This document shows, piece by piece, positions 1 through 9,841 of a DNA stretch of 32,744 nucleotides. Positions within the stretch are counted from its first letter, which is position 1; every line of letters starts with the position of its first letter. Below the pieces are notes generated by a model. It was not told the DNA's origin. It saw nothing but the letters and a program-made list of their open reading frames with translations, and ran no database searches. The DNA lies in NCBI GenBank assembly GCA_021296315.1, contig JAGWAO010000011.1, forward strand, positions 1 through 32,744, in the 5' to 3' direction. A program made the translations under genes and the position numbers. The stretch comes from Acidimicrobiia bacterium. GTDB lineage: Bacteria; Actinomycetota; Acidimicrobiia; Acidimicrobiales; Aldehydirespiratoraceae.

Positions 1-1
1 A

Positions 2-484
2 GTGGTCGAGGTGGTCGACGTCGCGGTGATCGCGGTCACGGTGGTGACGCTGCTGGGGACTCTGGCCATCCTGCGCAAGACGATCTACGGGATGGCCATC
101 AGGGCTGCCGCCGAGGACTTCGACACCGCCCAGCTGCTCGGGGTCCGCAGCAACCTCGTCATCCGATCGGCGTTCGCGCTGGCGGGGCTGCTGGCCGGGG
201 TCGCCGCGGTGCTGCTGTTGATGAGGACGGGCCGGGCGGCGCCCTCGGCCGGCCTCATCCCCATGCTCAAGGGCGTTCTCGCGGCCCTCATCGGCGGTCT
301 GGGCCGGCTCCAGGGCGCGGTGGTCGGCGGCCTCGTGCTCGGAGTGGTCGAGGTGCAGCTCGTGTCGCGGCTGCCGGACGAGGTCGACGGCATGGTCAAC
401 GGGATCGTGTTCGTGCTGATCGCGCTGCTGTTCATCTTCCGGCCGGCAGGGATGCTGCAGACCGCCGCCGCGGAGCGGGTGTGA
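2..484 (+). CDS. livH: Branched-chain amino acid ABC transporter permease LivH, C-terminal part
   Basis: The gene enters from outside the window, so the GTG at position 2 is not its real start. About 160 C-terminal residues remain of a family that is usually near 290. The sequence GMAIRAAAEDFDTAQLLGV matches the cytoplasmic coupling loop of LivH-type permeases, which contacts the ATPase. Around it lie hydrophobic membrane segments rich in Leu, Val and Gly, and the end reads FIFRPAGM, typical of the family. LivH forms the inner-membrane channel with LivM for uptake of branched-chain or other hydrophobic amino acids. The stop codon overlaps the GTG of the next gene in a GTGA, so the two are translationally coupled. 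The substrate-binding protein is not in the window and may lie upstream. Confidence 0.88.
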   Translation: MVEVVDVAVIAVTVVTLLGTLAILRKTIYGMAIRAAAEDFDTAQLLGVRSNLVIRSAFALAGLLAGVAAVLLLMRTGRAAPSAGLIPMLKGVLAALIGGLGRLQGAVVGGLVLGVVEVQLVSRLPDEVDGMVNGIVFVLIALLFIFRPAGMLQTAAAERV

Positions 485-2367
485 CCGGCATGGTGACCGG
501 CTCGGTCCGGCGGGCGCTGCCCGACGTGGCCGCCGGCGGCCTGCTGTTCGCCGCGGTCACCGGGATCGGGCTCGTCTACGTCTGGGGGGTGGGCGACGCG
601 TCCTCCGAGCGCCTGTTCACGTCGCTGCTCATCAACGCCACCGTCGTGGTGGGGATGCAGATCTTCATCGGCAACACCGGGATCCTGTCGTTCGGCCACG
701 TCGGCTTCGGCGCGGTCGCCGGGTACGCCTTCGTGCTGTTCGCCATCGACGGGGAGCGCAAGGCCCGCCTGGTGCCCGACGCCCCGTTCGGGCTGGTGGA
801 CCTGACCGTGCACCCGGCCGCGGCCATCACCGTGGCGGTGGCGCTGACCGCGGCCGTGGCCGCCGTCGTCGGGCTCGGACTGGTGCGCTCGGCTGCGGCG
901 TCGGGCGCGATCGCCCCTACCGTCATCACGCTGTCGCTGCTGTTCGCCACCTTCGAGCTGGCCGTCAACTGGACCGACTTGACCGGCGGCAACCGGGCCG
1001 GGCTGAGCTTCCGCCCCGGCACCGCCATGGCCGGTCGGGGGTACGCCTACGGGGCGTTCATCCTGGCTCTGCTCGTGGCCGGCCTCTACCGCCGGTCGCG
1101 CTCGGCCCGGCTGGCCCGGGCGGTACGCGAGGACGGCGTGGCCGCCCGCTCGCTGGGCATACAGCCCGCCACCCACCAGATGTGGGCCCTGCTGCTGTCG
1201 GTGGCGGTGGTCGCGGTGGGGGCGTCGCTGCGGGTCTGGCTGACCGGCACGATCTCGCCCGAGCGGTTCTTCATCGACTACACCCTGCTGACCATCACGA
1301 TGCTGGTCGTCGGCGGCCGCAACAGCATCACCGGCGCCGCCGTCGGCACCGTCGTGATCACCGTGCTGACCGAGGCCGCCCGGGTGGTGTCGGGACCCGA
1401 CGTCGAACCCGGCCCGTTCGATCTGATCCTGCGTCCGGGCCTGTCGGACCTGGTCCTGGGCGCCTCGATGCTCGGCTTCATGGTCCTGCGGCCGAGGGGG
1501 CTGCTCGACGACTGGGAGCTGGCCGACTGGCTCGGCCCCCGGCTGGCCAGGCGGCTCCCGATCGGCGGCACTCCCGACGCCGCCCCCGACGTGCCGCGCC
1601 CCGACGTGCCGCGCCCCGACATGCCGCGCCCCGAGAGACTCCCAGTCGTTCCGGCGGTTGCCCGGCTGGCCGCGGTCGGCCTCACCGTGGACTTCGGCGG
1701 CCTGCGGGGCCTCGACAACGCCCACATCCTCGCCGACGGCGGGCGGGTGGTGGGGCTCATCGGACCCAACGGCGCGGGCAAGACAACGATGCTCAATGCG
1801 ATCACCGGCGTGGTCGGAGCCCAGGGCCGGATCAGCCTCGAAGGCGACGACATCGCGGGGTTGCCGCCCCACCGGCTGGCCCGGCGCGGCCTGGCCCGCA
1901 CATTCCAGAATCTGCGGCTGTTCGAGGCTCTGAGCGTGCGGGAGAACGTCGAGGTAGCTGCACTCGCCGGTACCCGTTCGGTCCGGCGAGCCGAGCAGAC
2001 CGCGGCCGGACTGCTCGGGCTGTGCGGTATCGCCGACATCGCCGAGGTGCGGGCCCGGGCCCTCGACTACGGCGCCTCGAAGCGCCTGGAGCTGGCCCGG
2101 GCCGCGGCCCAGGCCCCCGGGTTCCTGCTCCTGGACGAGCCCACGTCGGGCTTCTCGGAGTTGGAGTCGGTGATCATCGTGGACCAGATCCGCCGCATCG
2201 CCGGCGTGCTGGGCTGCGGCGTGGTGGTGATCGACCACGACCTCGCCTTCATCACCAACCTCTGTGACCGGGTCTACTGCCTCGATCAGGGCTCGGTCAT
2301 CGCCGTAGGATCACCCGCCGAGATCCGGACCCACCCGGCGGTCCGGGCCGCCTACCTGGGCGGCTGA
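481..2367 (+). CDS. livM-livG: Fused LivM permease and LivG ATPase
   Basis: This 628-residue protein joins a LivM-type permease (about residues 1-350, many membrane segments, with NTGILSFGHVGFGAVAGY near the N-terminus) to a LivG-type ATP-binding domain (about 395-628). The ATPase has Walker A GPNGAGKTT at 428-436, the Q-loop region TFQNLRLF, and Walker B ending in D552-E553. The ABC signature reads YGASKRLELARA rather than the more usual YGQQRRLEIARA. A Pro-rich linker between the halves is encoded by three 15-bp repeats. The GTG start overlaps the LivH stop. Fused permease/ATPase forms are known in this family, so the architecture is probably functional. A separate LivF is not visible downstream; the complex may use a LivF encoded upstream of the window or elsewhere. 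Confidence 0.92.
   Translation: MTGMVTGSVRRALPDVAAGGLLFAAVTGIGLVYVWGVGDASSERLFTSLLINATVVVGMQIFIGNTGILSFGHVGFGAVAGYAFVLFAIDGERKARLVPDAPFGLVDLTVHPAAAITVAVALTAAVAAVVGLGLVRSAAASGAIAPTVITLSLLFATFELAVNWTDLTGGNRAGLSFRPGTAMAGRGYAYGAFILALLVAGLYRRSRSARLARAVREDGVAARSLGIQPATHQMWALLLSVAVVAVGASLRVWLTGTISPERFFIDYTLLTITMLVVGGRNSITGAAVGTVVITVLTEAARVVSGPDVEPGPFDLILRPGLSDLVLGASMLGFMVLRPRGLLDDWELADWLGPRLARRLPIGGTPDAAPDVPRPDVPRPDMPRPERLPVVPAVARLAAVGLTVDFGGLRGLDNAHILADGGRVVGLIGPNGAGKTTMLNAITGVVGAQGRISLEGDDIAGLPPHRLARRGLARTFQNLRLFEALSVRENVEVAALAGTRSVRRAEQTAAGLLGLCGIADIAEVRARALDYGASKRLELARAAAQAPGFLLLDEPTSGFSELESVIIVDQIRRIAGVLGCGVVVIDHDLAFITNLCDRVYCLDQGSVIAVGSPAEIRTHPAVRAAYLGG
1588..1632 (+). repeat. Three 15-bp tandem repeats in the LivM-LivG linker
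   Basis: Units at 1588-1602, 1603-1617 and 1618-1632 read GACGTGCCGCGCCCC, the third with one change (GTG to ATG). They encode DVPRP, DVPRP, DMPRP. The unit length is a multiple of three, so the fusion stays in frame and only the length of the flexible linker changes. Confidence 0.95.
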
Positions 2368-2383
2368 TCACACGGACGCGCTC

Positions 2384-2413
2384 CGGGGTGGAACGGGGTG
2401 GAACGCGGTGGAA
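2384..2413 (+). repeat. Three 10-bp tandem repeats between livMG and the oxidoreductase gene
   Basis: The unit CGGGGTGGAA occurs at 2384-2393 and 2394-2403 and, with one change, at 2404-2413. It lies in the 77-bp gap upstream of the next start. No terminator hairpin is obvious in this gap, so read-through from the transporter genes is possible. Confidence 0.9.
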
Positions 2414-2444
2414 CGACAACTGCCTGATACGACGGGGGTGAGGC

Positions 2445-5400
2445 ATGTCGACGGATCGGCGTAGCTACCGGCTCGAGGATCGATACGACCTGGCGGCCGG
2501 CCGGGTGCTTCTCACCGGTGTGCAGGCCCTGGCCCGCGTGCCGGTCGACCAGATGCGCATCGACCGGGCCGCCGGTCGCAACACGGCCGCTCTGGTCTCG
2601 GGTTACCCCGGCTCTCCCCTGGGAGGCTTCGACCTCGAGATGAGCCGGGTGGTGCGCCGTTTCGATGACCTGTCGATCGTGCACCAGCCGGCGGTCAACG
2701 AGGAGCTCGCGGCCACCGCGGTGATGGGATCCCAGCTCGCCCCGGGCCGGCCAGACGCCCGCTACGAGGGTGTGGTGGGTGTGTGGTACGGCAAGGCCCC
2801 CGGCCTGGACCGGGCCACCGACGCGTTGCGCCACGGCGTGTTCGCGGGAGCGTCGCGTCTGGGCGGCGTAGTGGTGATGGTCGGCGACGATCCGATTGCG
2901 AAGTCGTCGACGATGCCGTCGTCGTCGGACGCCGCCCTCGTCGACCTGCACATGCCGGTCCTGTACCCGGGGACGACCCAGGAGTGCCTTGAGCTGGGCC
3001 TTCACGCCGTGGCGATGAGCCGGGCGTCGGGACTCTGGTCGGCGATGAAGATCGTGACTCCGATCGCCGACGGGTCGGGCACCGTCGAGGTGCCCGCGCT
3101 CGACGCCGAGCCGGTCATGCCCGAGATGGAGACCGGTGGCCGCCTCCGGACGAGCCGGCCCAGCGCGGAGTTCCTCGGGCCCCGCATGGTGGAGGTGGAA
3201 CGCGAGCTGCGCGAGGTCCGGTCGGTGCTGGCCCGGCAGTACGGAGTGGACAACAAGCTGAACCGCATTGCCGTCGACCCGGCCGACGGGTGGATCGGGC
3301 TCGTCGCCACCGGTTTCACCTACCAGCAACTGCTCGAGGCCCTGCGCCGGCTCGGACTCGACGCTGAGCGCTCCCTGCATGCCGCCGGCATCCGGCTGCT
3401 TCAACTCCGGATGCCGGTTCCCTTCCACCGGGGTCTCGTGCGGCGCTTCGCCCGCGGGCTGCGGGAGGTGGTGGTGGTCGAGGAGAAGAACCCGACGCTG
3501 GAATGGCTCATCAAGGACGCGCTGTACTCGGCCGCCGACCGCCCCGAAGTCCTCGGCAAGGCCGACGAGCGTGGCGGCCCGCTGATGCCGAGCCACGGCC
3601 GGATGGACGCCGACGCCATCGTGGCCGGCCTACGGGCCCGGCTCGCGGCGCGGCTCGACCACCGGCTGCCGCCCATCGACCAGGTACGGCCCCGGCAGCC
3701 CCGCAGCCTGATCCCGCTGTCGGTGAGCCGCACGCCGTTCTTCTGTTCGGGCTGCCCCCACAACTGGGGCACCAAGGTCCCCGAAGGCACGCTGGTCGGG
3801 GCCGGCACCGGCTGCCACGGTATGTCGCTGCTGATGGACCCCGACAGGGTGGGGGAGACGATCGGCATCACCGCCATGGGCAACGAGGGTGCGAACTGGA
3901 TCGGCATGGCGCCCTTCGTCGACACGCCCCATGCCACCCAGAACGTCGGCGACGGCACCTACCTGCACTCCGGGCAGCTGGCCGTCCAAGCCGCCATCGG
4001 ATCGGGCACCACGATGACCTTCAAGATCCTCTACAACGAAGCAGTTGCGATGACTGGCGGGCAACAGCCGGCCCACCGGATCGGGGTGCCGGAACTCGCC
4101 CGGGTGTTCGAGGCGCAGGGCGCGGCCCGTGTGCTCATCACCACCGACGATCCCAACGCCTACGGCCGCTCCCGGCTGCCGTCGTCGGTCGAGGTGTGGG
4201 ACCGCACCCGGATCGTCGAGGCCCAGGAGGTCCTGGCCAAGGTCCCGGGCGTGACCGTGCTGATCCACCATCAGGGCTGCGCCGCGGAACTGCGCCGAGG
4301 CCGCAAGCGAGGACGGCTCGAAGCGCCGAACACCCGCATCGTGATCAACCATCGGGTCTGCGAAGGCTGCGGCGACTGCGGCGACGTGAGCAACTGCCTG
4401 TCGGTCCAGCCCCTCGACACCCCGCTGGGGCGCAAGACCCGCATCGATCAGGCCACCTGCAACCACGACCTGTCGTGCCTGGAAGGGGACTGCCCTTCGT
4501 TCATGACAGTCACGCTCGACAGGGCTCCGACCGGCGAGCCGTCCGACCGGGGCGCCGGTCCCGGCAGGCTCCCGCCGCTGCCGGATCCCTCGCCCGCCGA
4601 GCCGGGCACCGAGCGAGTGGCGCTGCGACTCGCCGGAATCGGCGGCACCGGTGTGGTCACCGCGGCGCAGATCCTGTCCACCGCGGCCATGCTCGACGGC
4701 TGGGACATCGCCGGCCTGGACCAGACCGGACTGTCGCAGAAGGCCGGTCCGGTCGTCTCCGACGTGGTCCTCGCCCGCCCGGGCGCCGGGTCCACCAACC
4801 TGATCGGCACCGGGGAGGCCGACGCCATCCTGGCCTTCGACCAGCTGGTCGGGGCCGGCGACGGGGTGCTTGCCGCAGCCGACCCGAACACTCGCGTCGT
4901 CGGATCGATCCACACCACGCCCACCGGGTCGATGGTGGCTGACCCCGAGACCCGGTATCCGACCCAGGACGAGCTGCTCGCCCGGTTCAATGCTCGAGCC
5001 GGGACCGACGACCTGTGGATGGACGCCAGCTACCTCGCGCAACAGCTCGTAGGCGACGTCGCGCCGGCCAATGTCTTCGTGCTCGGGGCCGCCCTCCAGG
5101 CTGGGGTCATTCCGGTGGCGGCCACCTCCATCGAACGGGCGATCGAACTCAACGGGGTCGCGGTCAACAGCAACATCGCCGCCCTCGAGTGGGGCCGGCG
5201 GTGGGTTGTCGATGCCGCTGCGGTGGAAGCCGAGGCCGCGGCCAGGTTGCCGTCGCTGGCCGGCGAGGTCACCGTGCCCGACCTGCCGGCGGAACTGGAG
5301 GGCCGGATCGTCGGCCTTCCCCGGATCGACGATCTCCAGTCCGCCGTTCGAGTGAGGGCCGCCGACCTTGTCGCCTACCAGAGCGCCGTCCACGCGGCCC

Positions 5401-5984
5401 GGTTCCTCGACCGTGTCGAGAGTGTCGCACGGGCCGAACAGGCCGTCGATGGCACCTCCGTCCGGCTCACCGCCGAGGTTGCCCACGGGCTGCACCGCTT
5501 CATGGCCTACAAGGACGAGTACGAGGTGGCCCGACTGCTCCTTGCACCGGAGGCGCAGCTGGCGGCCCGGTCGGCCGGTGGGTCAGCCCGCGGCGCGGTC
5601 TGGCATCTCCACCCGCCGCTGTTGCGAGCACTGGGGATGAAGCGGAAGCTGCGCTTCGGGCGCTGGTCACGGCCGCTGCTTCGGGTGCTGGCGGCGGGAC
5701 GGCACCTGCGCGGCACCGCCCTGGACCCGTTCGGGCGGGCTCATGTGCGCCGGTTGGAGCGGGCGCTCATCACCGAGTACGAACAGGCCATCGAGGCGAT
5801 CCTCGCGGCGCTCTCCGCGGAGACCCTCGACGAAGCAGTGCGTATCGCCGGCCTCGCCGACCGGGTCCGCGGCTTCGAGGACCTGAAGGTCAAGCGAGCG
5901 GGCGAATTCCGGGCCGCGCTCAGCCAGTCCCTGTCCGGCTATAGCCGCACGGCGGCGACCGGGACGGGCCGAAGCGCTCAGTAG
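2445..5984 (+). CDS. Indolepyruvate:ferredoxin oxidoreductase family protein, fused long form
   Basis: The 1179-residue length and domain order match the fused indolepyruvate/2-oxoacid:ferredoxin oxidoreductases. An N-terminal pyrimidine-binding region contains VSGYPGSPLGGFD. A thiamine-diphosphate region has CSGCPHNWG with C434 and C437. A cysteine-rich iron-sulfur region starts at C639 (RVCEGCGDCGDVSNC, then CNHDLSCLEGDC). A gamma-type domain begins near G731 (GIGGTGVVTAAQIL), and a C-terminal domain of about 200 residues follows. The family decarboxylates aryl- or other 2-oxoacids, formed by transamination of amino acids, to acyl-CoA while reducing ferredoxin in the cytoplasm. The ATG has a good ribosome site (GGGGGTGAG). 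Placement just after a Liv transporter supports amino-acid catabolism; the exact 2-oxoacid is not known. The 3' end overlaps the convergent sterol reductase gene by 7 bp. Confidence 0.9.
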   Translation: MSTDRRSYRLEDRYDLAAGRVLLTGVQALARVPVDQMRIDRAAGRNTAALVSGYPGSPLGGFDLEMSRVVRRFDDLSIVHQPAVNEELAATAVMGSQLAPGRPDARYEGVVGVWYGKAPGLDRATDALRHGVFAGASRLGGVVVMVGDDPIAKSSTMPSSSDAALVDLHMPVLYPGTTQECLELGLHAVAMSRASGLWSAMKIVTPIADGSGTVEVPALDAEPVMPEMETGGRLRTSRPSAEFLGPRMVEVERELREVRSVLARQYGVDNKLNRIAVDPADGWIGLVATGFTYQQLLEALRRLGLDAERSLHAAGIRLLQLRMPVPFHRGLVRRFARGLREVVVVEEKNPTLEWLIKDALYSAADRPEVLGKADERGGPLMPSHGRMDADAIVAGLRARLAARLDHRLPPIDQVRPRQPRSLIPLSVSRTPFFCSGCPHNWGTKVPEGTLVGAGTGCHGMSLLMDPDRVGETIGITAMGNEGANWIGMAPFVDTPHATQNVGDGTYLHSGQLAVQAAIGSGTTMTFKILYNEAVAMTGGQQPAHRIGVPELARVFEAQGAARVLITTDDPNAYGRSRLPSSVEVWDRTRIVEAQEVLAKVPGVTVLIHHQGCAAELRRGRKRGRLEAPNTRIVINHRVCEGCGDCGDVSNCLSVQPLDTPLGRKTRIDQATCNHDLSCLEGDCPSFMTVTLDRAPTGEPSDRGAGPGRLPPLPDPSPAEPGTERVALRLAGIGGTGVVTAAQILSTAAMLDGWDIAGLDQTGLSQKAGPVVSDVVLARPGAGSTNLIGTGEADAILAFDQLVGAGDGVLAAADPNTRVVGSIHTTPTGSMVADPETRYPTQDELLARFNARAGTDDLWMDASYLAQQLVGDVAPANVFVLGAALQAGVIPVAATSIERAIELNGVAVNSNIAALEWGRRWVVDAAAVEAEAAARLPSLAGEVTVPDLPAELEGRIVGLPRIDDLQSAVRVRAADLVAYQSAVHAARFLDRVESVARAEQAVDGTSVRLTAEVAHGLHRFMAYKDEYEVARLLLAPEAQLAARSAGGSARGAVWHLHPPLLRALGMKRKLRFGRWSRPLLRVLAAGRHLRGTALDPFGRAHVRRLERALITEYEQAIEAILAALSAETLDEAVRIAGLADRVRGFEDLKVKRAGEFRAALSQSLSGYSRTAATGTGRSAQ

Positions 5985-7108
5985 ATGCCGGGGAAGATCC
6001 GGTACGGCACCCGCTCCTGGTACTCGGCCCACTTCTCAGGACCGTACTTCTGGGCGCACGCCTTCTCGTCGAAGCGCTGACGGACGGTGAAGAACGAGAC
6101 GACGAAGATGGAGTAGGTCCAGGCCCAGAGATTGCCGAAGTGGCCGAAGACCAGAGCGAACGATACGGCCAGGATGCCCTCGCCCAGGTAGTTGAAGTGG
6201 CGGGCGGGGCGCCACCATCCGCTGCAAAGGATCTTGCGCTCGCCGGCGTCGATGTACTCCGGCTCGACCCACAGGAACTTGCGGTCCGGCCACCGCTTGA
6301 ACGTGTACTTCTGGAGGTTGGCGCCCCGACCGATGGTCCAGCCGCCCAGGAACAGCACGCACACCCCGATGAGCCAGAGGTACGTCCATCCGGTCGAGAA
6401 CCCGGGGTCCGGGTGGGCGGCCATGCCCCACAGCGGCAGGATGAACAGCCACCCGTAGGCCACCAGGCCACCCCACCACAGCTTGAAGCCGATGTGCTCG
6501 TGGATCAGGTCGTAGGTGTAGAGCTGGACCCGCTCCCAGATGAAGTAGTCGAACGTGTAGAACGTCCAGAAGGCGGCGTACAGGTAGATGCCCGGGTTGG
6601 CGTTGTCACCGAACTGGTTGTGGTGCCAGGCCGCTCCCGACAGGGCGTTGAGCGACAGCATGGTCCCACCGACCACGTACCACCACATCTTTATGTCGAT
6701 GCGGTTGTTGAAGAGCTGCAGCTCCTGGGACCGGCCCTCCCACAGCGCCAGCCCCGGGTTCTGGATCTCGCCCGGGGGCTGGGTGAACACCGACCAGACG
6801 GCGAAGATCGCGCAGAAAACCGTGCCCCCGAGCACCGCCCACAGCGACGACCGGTAGAACCAGTCGCGGGGTATGAGCCCGAGCGCCCACACCAGGTGTG
6901 CGAGCACGAATACCGGCAGGCCATTGAGCCGATAGTTGCGGGGCTCGCCGGTCTCGCGGTCCTTGACGTAGCCGGTGACCCGCCTCGCGGGCAGGACGAG
7001 CTGAGCCAAGAAGAACACCGCGAAGATGATCAGCGGCGTGAAGAACGCCGCCACGGCCTCCCCCGCAGACAGGTCCGTGAGGTGCTCGATACCTAGCGCT
7101 TCAGCCAT
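5978..7108 (-). CDS. ERG4/ERG24 (sterol C14/delta-7 reductase) family membrane protein
   Basis: This is a 376-residue polytopic membrane protein. Its C-terminal third follows the eukaryotic and bacterial sterol-reductase pattern: CSGWWRPARHFNYLGE (R303, H304), then D347-x3-C351-x3-Y355, and the ending VPYRIFPGIY. The D-x3-C-x3-Y set corresponds to NADPH-contacting residues described for the family. A central stretch NNRIDIKMWW resembles the family's NPR-DxK region. The inferred reaction is NADPH-dependent reduction of a ring or isoprenoid double bond; no other sterol genes are in the window, so the substrate is open. I chose ATG 7108, not the TTG at 7114, because TAGGTT lies exactly six bases upstream, as for a leaderless transcript. 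The start region is duplicated (7091-7138). Confidence 0.8.
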   Translation of the reverse strand: MAEALGIEHLTDLSAGEAVAAFFTPLIIFAVFFLAQLVLPARRVTGYVKDRETGEPRNYRLNGLPVFVLAHLVWALGLIPRDWFYRSSLWAVLGGTVFCAIFAVWSVFTQPPGEIQNPGLALWEGRSQELQLFNNRIDIKMWWYVVGGTMLSLNALSGAAWHHNQFGDNANPGIYLYAAFWTFYTFDYFIWERVQLYTYDLIHEHIGFKLWWGGLVAYGWLFILPLWGMAAHPDPGFSTGWTYLWLIGVCVLFLGGWTIGRGANLQKYTFKRWPDRKFLWVEPEYIDAGERKILCSGWWRPARHFNYLGEGILAVSFALVFGHFGNLWAWTYSIFVVSFFTVRQRFDEKACAQKYGPEKWAEYQERVPYRIFPGIY

Positions 7109-7138
7109 GTCCAAAACCTAGCGCTTCATCCATGTCCG
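7091..7138 (-). repeat. Duplicated start region of the sterol reductase gene
   Basis: Two copies of a 23-bp sequence lie at 7091-7113 and 7116-7138, offset 25 bp, with only two differences. On the - strand each contains ATG-GMTGAAGCGCTAGGT. The outer ATG (7133) is out of frame with the gene and opens a 10-codon frame, MDEALGFGHG, that ends inside the gene start. Confidence 0.9.
7115..7120 (-). promoter_or_regulatory. Putative -10 box TAGGTT for leaderless transcription of the sterol reductase gene
   Basis: On the - strand TAGGTT is followed by six bases and then ATG 7108, which places the predicted transcription start on the A of ATG. The box lies within the upstream copy of the duplicated start region. 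This is a pattern match to TANNNT only. Confidence 0.4.
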
Positions 7139-7163
7139 AACGCGCCTTCCCGGGATGGTGCGG

Positions 7164-8546
<1,383 letters not shown>

Positions 8547-8590
8547 GCGGGGGCCTCCTTGTGTGTAGGAACTGGGCAAACCAGCGCCGG

Positions 8591-8596
8591 ACGATA
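8591..8596 (-). promoter_or_regulatory. Possible extended -10 (TGCTATCGT) upstream of amt
   Basis: The - strand reads TGC-TATCGT, an extended -10 type, about 45 bases before the amt ATG. No convincing -35 is visible at 17 bp spacing. I did not recognise a GlnR or AmtR operator. Confidence 0.25.
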
Positions 8597-8677
8597 GCAT
8601 TGGGAACTAGTAGCAGTAGGAACGAGTCTCAAAGCGTCGGCCGCCGGGCAAGCTCGAGGCATCGTCGGCTCCGAATT

Positions 8678-8691
8678 GGCGCGGCCGCGCC
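8678..8691 (-). terminator. GC-rich hairpin downstream of fabH
   Basis: GGCGCGGCCGCGCC is a perfect 14-bp palindrome in the gap after the fabH stop. It could form a five-pair stem with a GGCC loop. It has no U-run, so its role as a terminator is only suggested by position. Confidence 0.3.
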
Positions 8692-8722
8692 GGCTCGGCG
8701 CTCCGGGGGTTAGATGGGGCGC

Positions 8723-9832
8723 TCAGGGAGTTGGATCGCCGGTGGCGCGGGCGTGCAGCGGCGCGTAGAAGTCGCGGTTGGCGGCCAGAAGATCGAACAC
8801 CGTCTCGTCGCAGGCGGGCAACTCGGCGTCGGACGCCTCGAGCGGCGTCACCCGCTCGCCCCACCGGGTCACGGTGGATCCCCAGGTGACTCCCCCTCCG
8901 AACGCGGTCTGCACCACGATGGAGCCCGGCTGGATCAGCCCGGTGTCAAGGGCGTCGGACAATGCCATCGGCACCGACGCGGCCGCCGAGTTGCCATGGG
9001 TGGCGATGTTGAGCATCACGCGGCCGGGGTCGAGGCCGAGTCGCCGGCCCGCGGCGGTGATGATCCGCTCGTTGGCCTGGTGGGGGATCACCGCATCGAC
9101 GTCCGCGAGGCTGAGCCCGGCACGGTCGACCGCCCGGCGCACCGACCCCTCGATGCCGCGGACCGCGATCTTGAACACGGCCTGGCCGTCGAAGTGCAGG
9201 CGCTGCACGAACGGGTCGCGGATCTGGCTCAACTGGCCGCGGGTTCCCAGGGTGGGGAACACCATGGTGCGACCGGACACGCCGTCGGCGCCCAGATCGG
9301 TGCCCAGCACCCCGTCGCCGTTCTCCGACAGCTCCAGCACCGCGGCACCCGCGCCGTCCCCGAAGAGGATGCAGGTGGCCCGGTCCCAGTAGTCCATGAC
9401 CCAGTGCAGCTTCTCGGCCCCGACGAGCAGCACCCGCTCGGCCACGCCCCCGGTGATCATCGACGACGCGGTGGCCGTGCCGTAGATCCACCCGCTGCAC
9501 GCCGCGTTGAGATCGAAGGCCGCCGCGTTGACCGCTCCGAGGCGCTCCTGCAGCACACAGGCGTTGCTCGGGCAGGTGATCTCGGGGGTGACCGTGGCCA
9601 TGATGAGCATGTCGATATCGGTGGACTCCAGCCCGGCCGCGGCCAGCGCCTTCAAGGCTGCAACCTCGGCGAGGTCGGTGGTCTCCACATGGGATATACC
9701 CCGCTCGTGGATGCCGGTCCGCTCCACGATCCAGTCGTTGTCGGTGTTGACGAGCTGCTCCAGGTCGGCGTTGGTGAGCTTCACCGGGGGCACGCACTTG
9801 CCCCAGCCCGTGAACGTCGCCCGCATCGCCAT
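8723..9832 (-). CDS. fabH: 3-oxoacyl-ACP synthase III family protein
   Basis: This 369-residue protein is a FabH-type thiolase-fold ketosynthase. The catalytic triad is C112 (NAACSGW), H251 (PHQANERI) and N281 (ATHGNSAAAS), with the same His-Asn spacing of 30 as E. coli FabH. FabH condenses acyl-CoA with malonyl-ACP to start fatty-acid synthesis, but related enzymes make hydroxyacyl or natural-product precursors. It is about 40 residues longer than usual at the C-terminus, after the GGGVTWGS motif that normally closes the fold. No other fatty-acid genes are nearby; it lies nine bases after the stop of the M20 hydrolase gene and is probably cotranscribed with it. ATG 9832 and ATG 9826 are both possible starts and neither has a clear ribosome site. 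Confidence 0.88.
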   Translation of the reverse strand: MAMRATFTGWGKCVPPVKLTNADLEQLVNTDNDWIVERTGIHERGISHVETTDLAEVAALKALAAAGLESTDIDMLIMATVTPEITCPSNACVLQERLGAVNAAAFDLNAACSGWIYGTATASSMITGGVAERVLLVGAEKLHWVMDYWDRATCILFGDGAGAAVLELSENGDGVLGTDLGADGVSGRTMVFPTLGTRGQLSQIRDPFVQRLHFDGQAVFKIAVRGIEGSVRRAVDRAGLSLADVDAVIPHQANERIITAAGRRLGLDPGRVMLNIATHGNSAAASVPMALSDALDTGLIQPGSIVVQTAFGGGVTWGSTVTRWGERVTPLEASDAELPACDETVFDLLAANRDFYAPLHARATGDPTP

Positions 9833-9841
9833 CGGATGAGC

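Noticed and set aside
85-2238. Long open frame of 717 codons on the - strand opposite the Liv genes
   Set aside because: It is a high-GC shadow with low-complexity Arg/Gly/His/Gln-rich translation and no family features, opposite clear transporter genes.
3630-5495. Open frame of 621 codons opposite the oxidoreductase gene
   Set aside because: Same reason: a compositional shadow of a well-supported gene.
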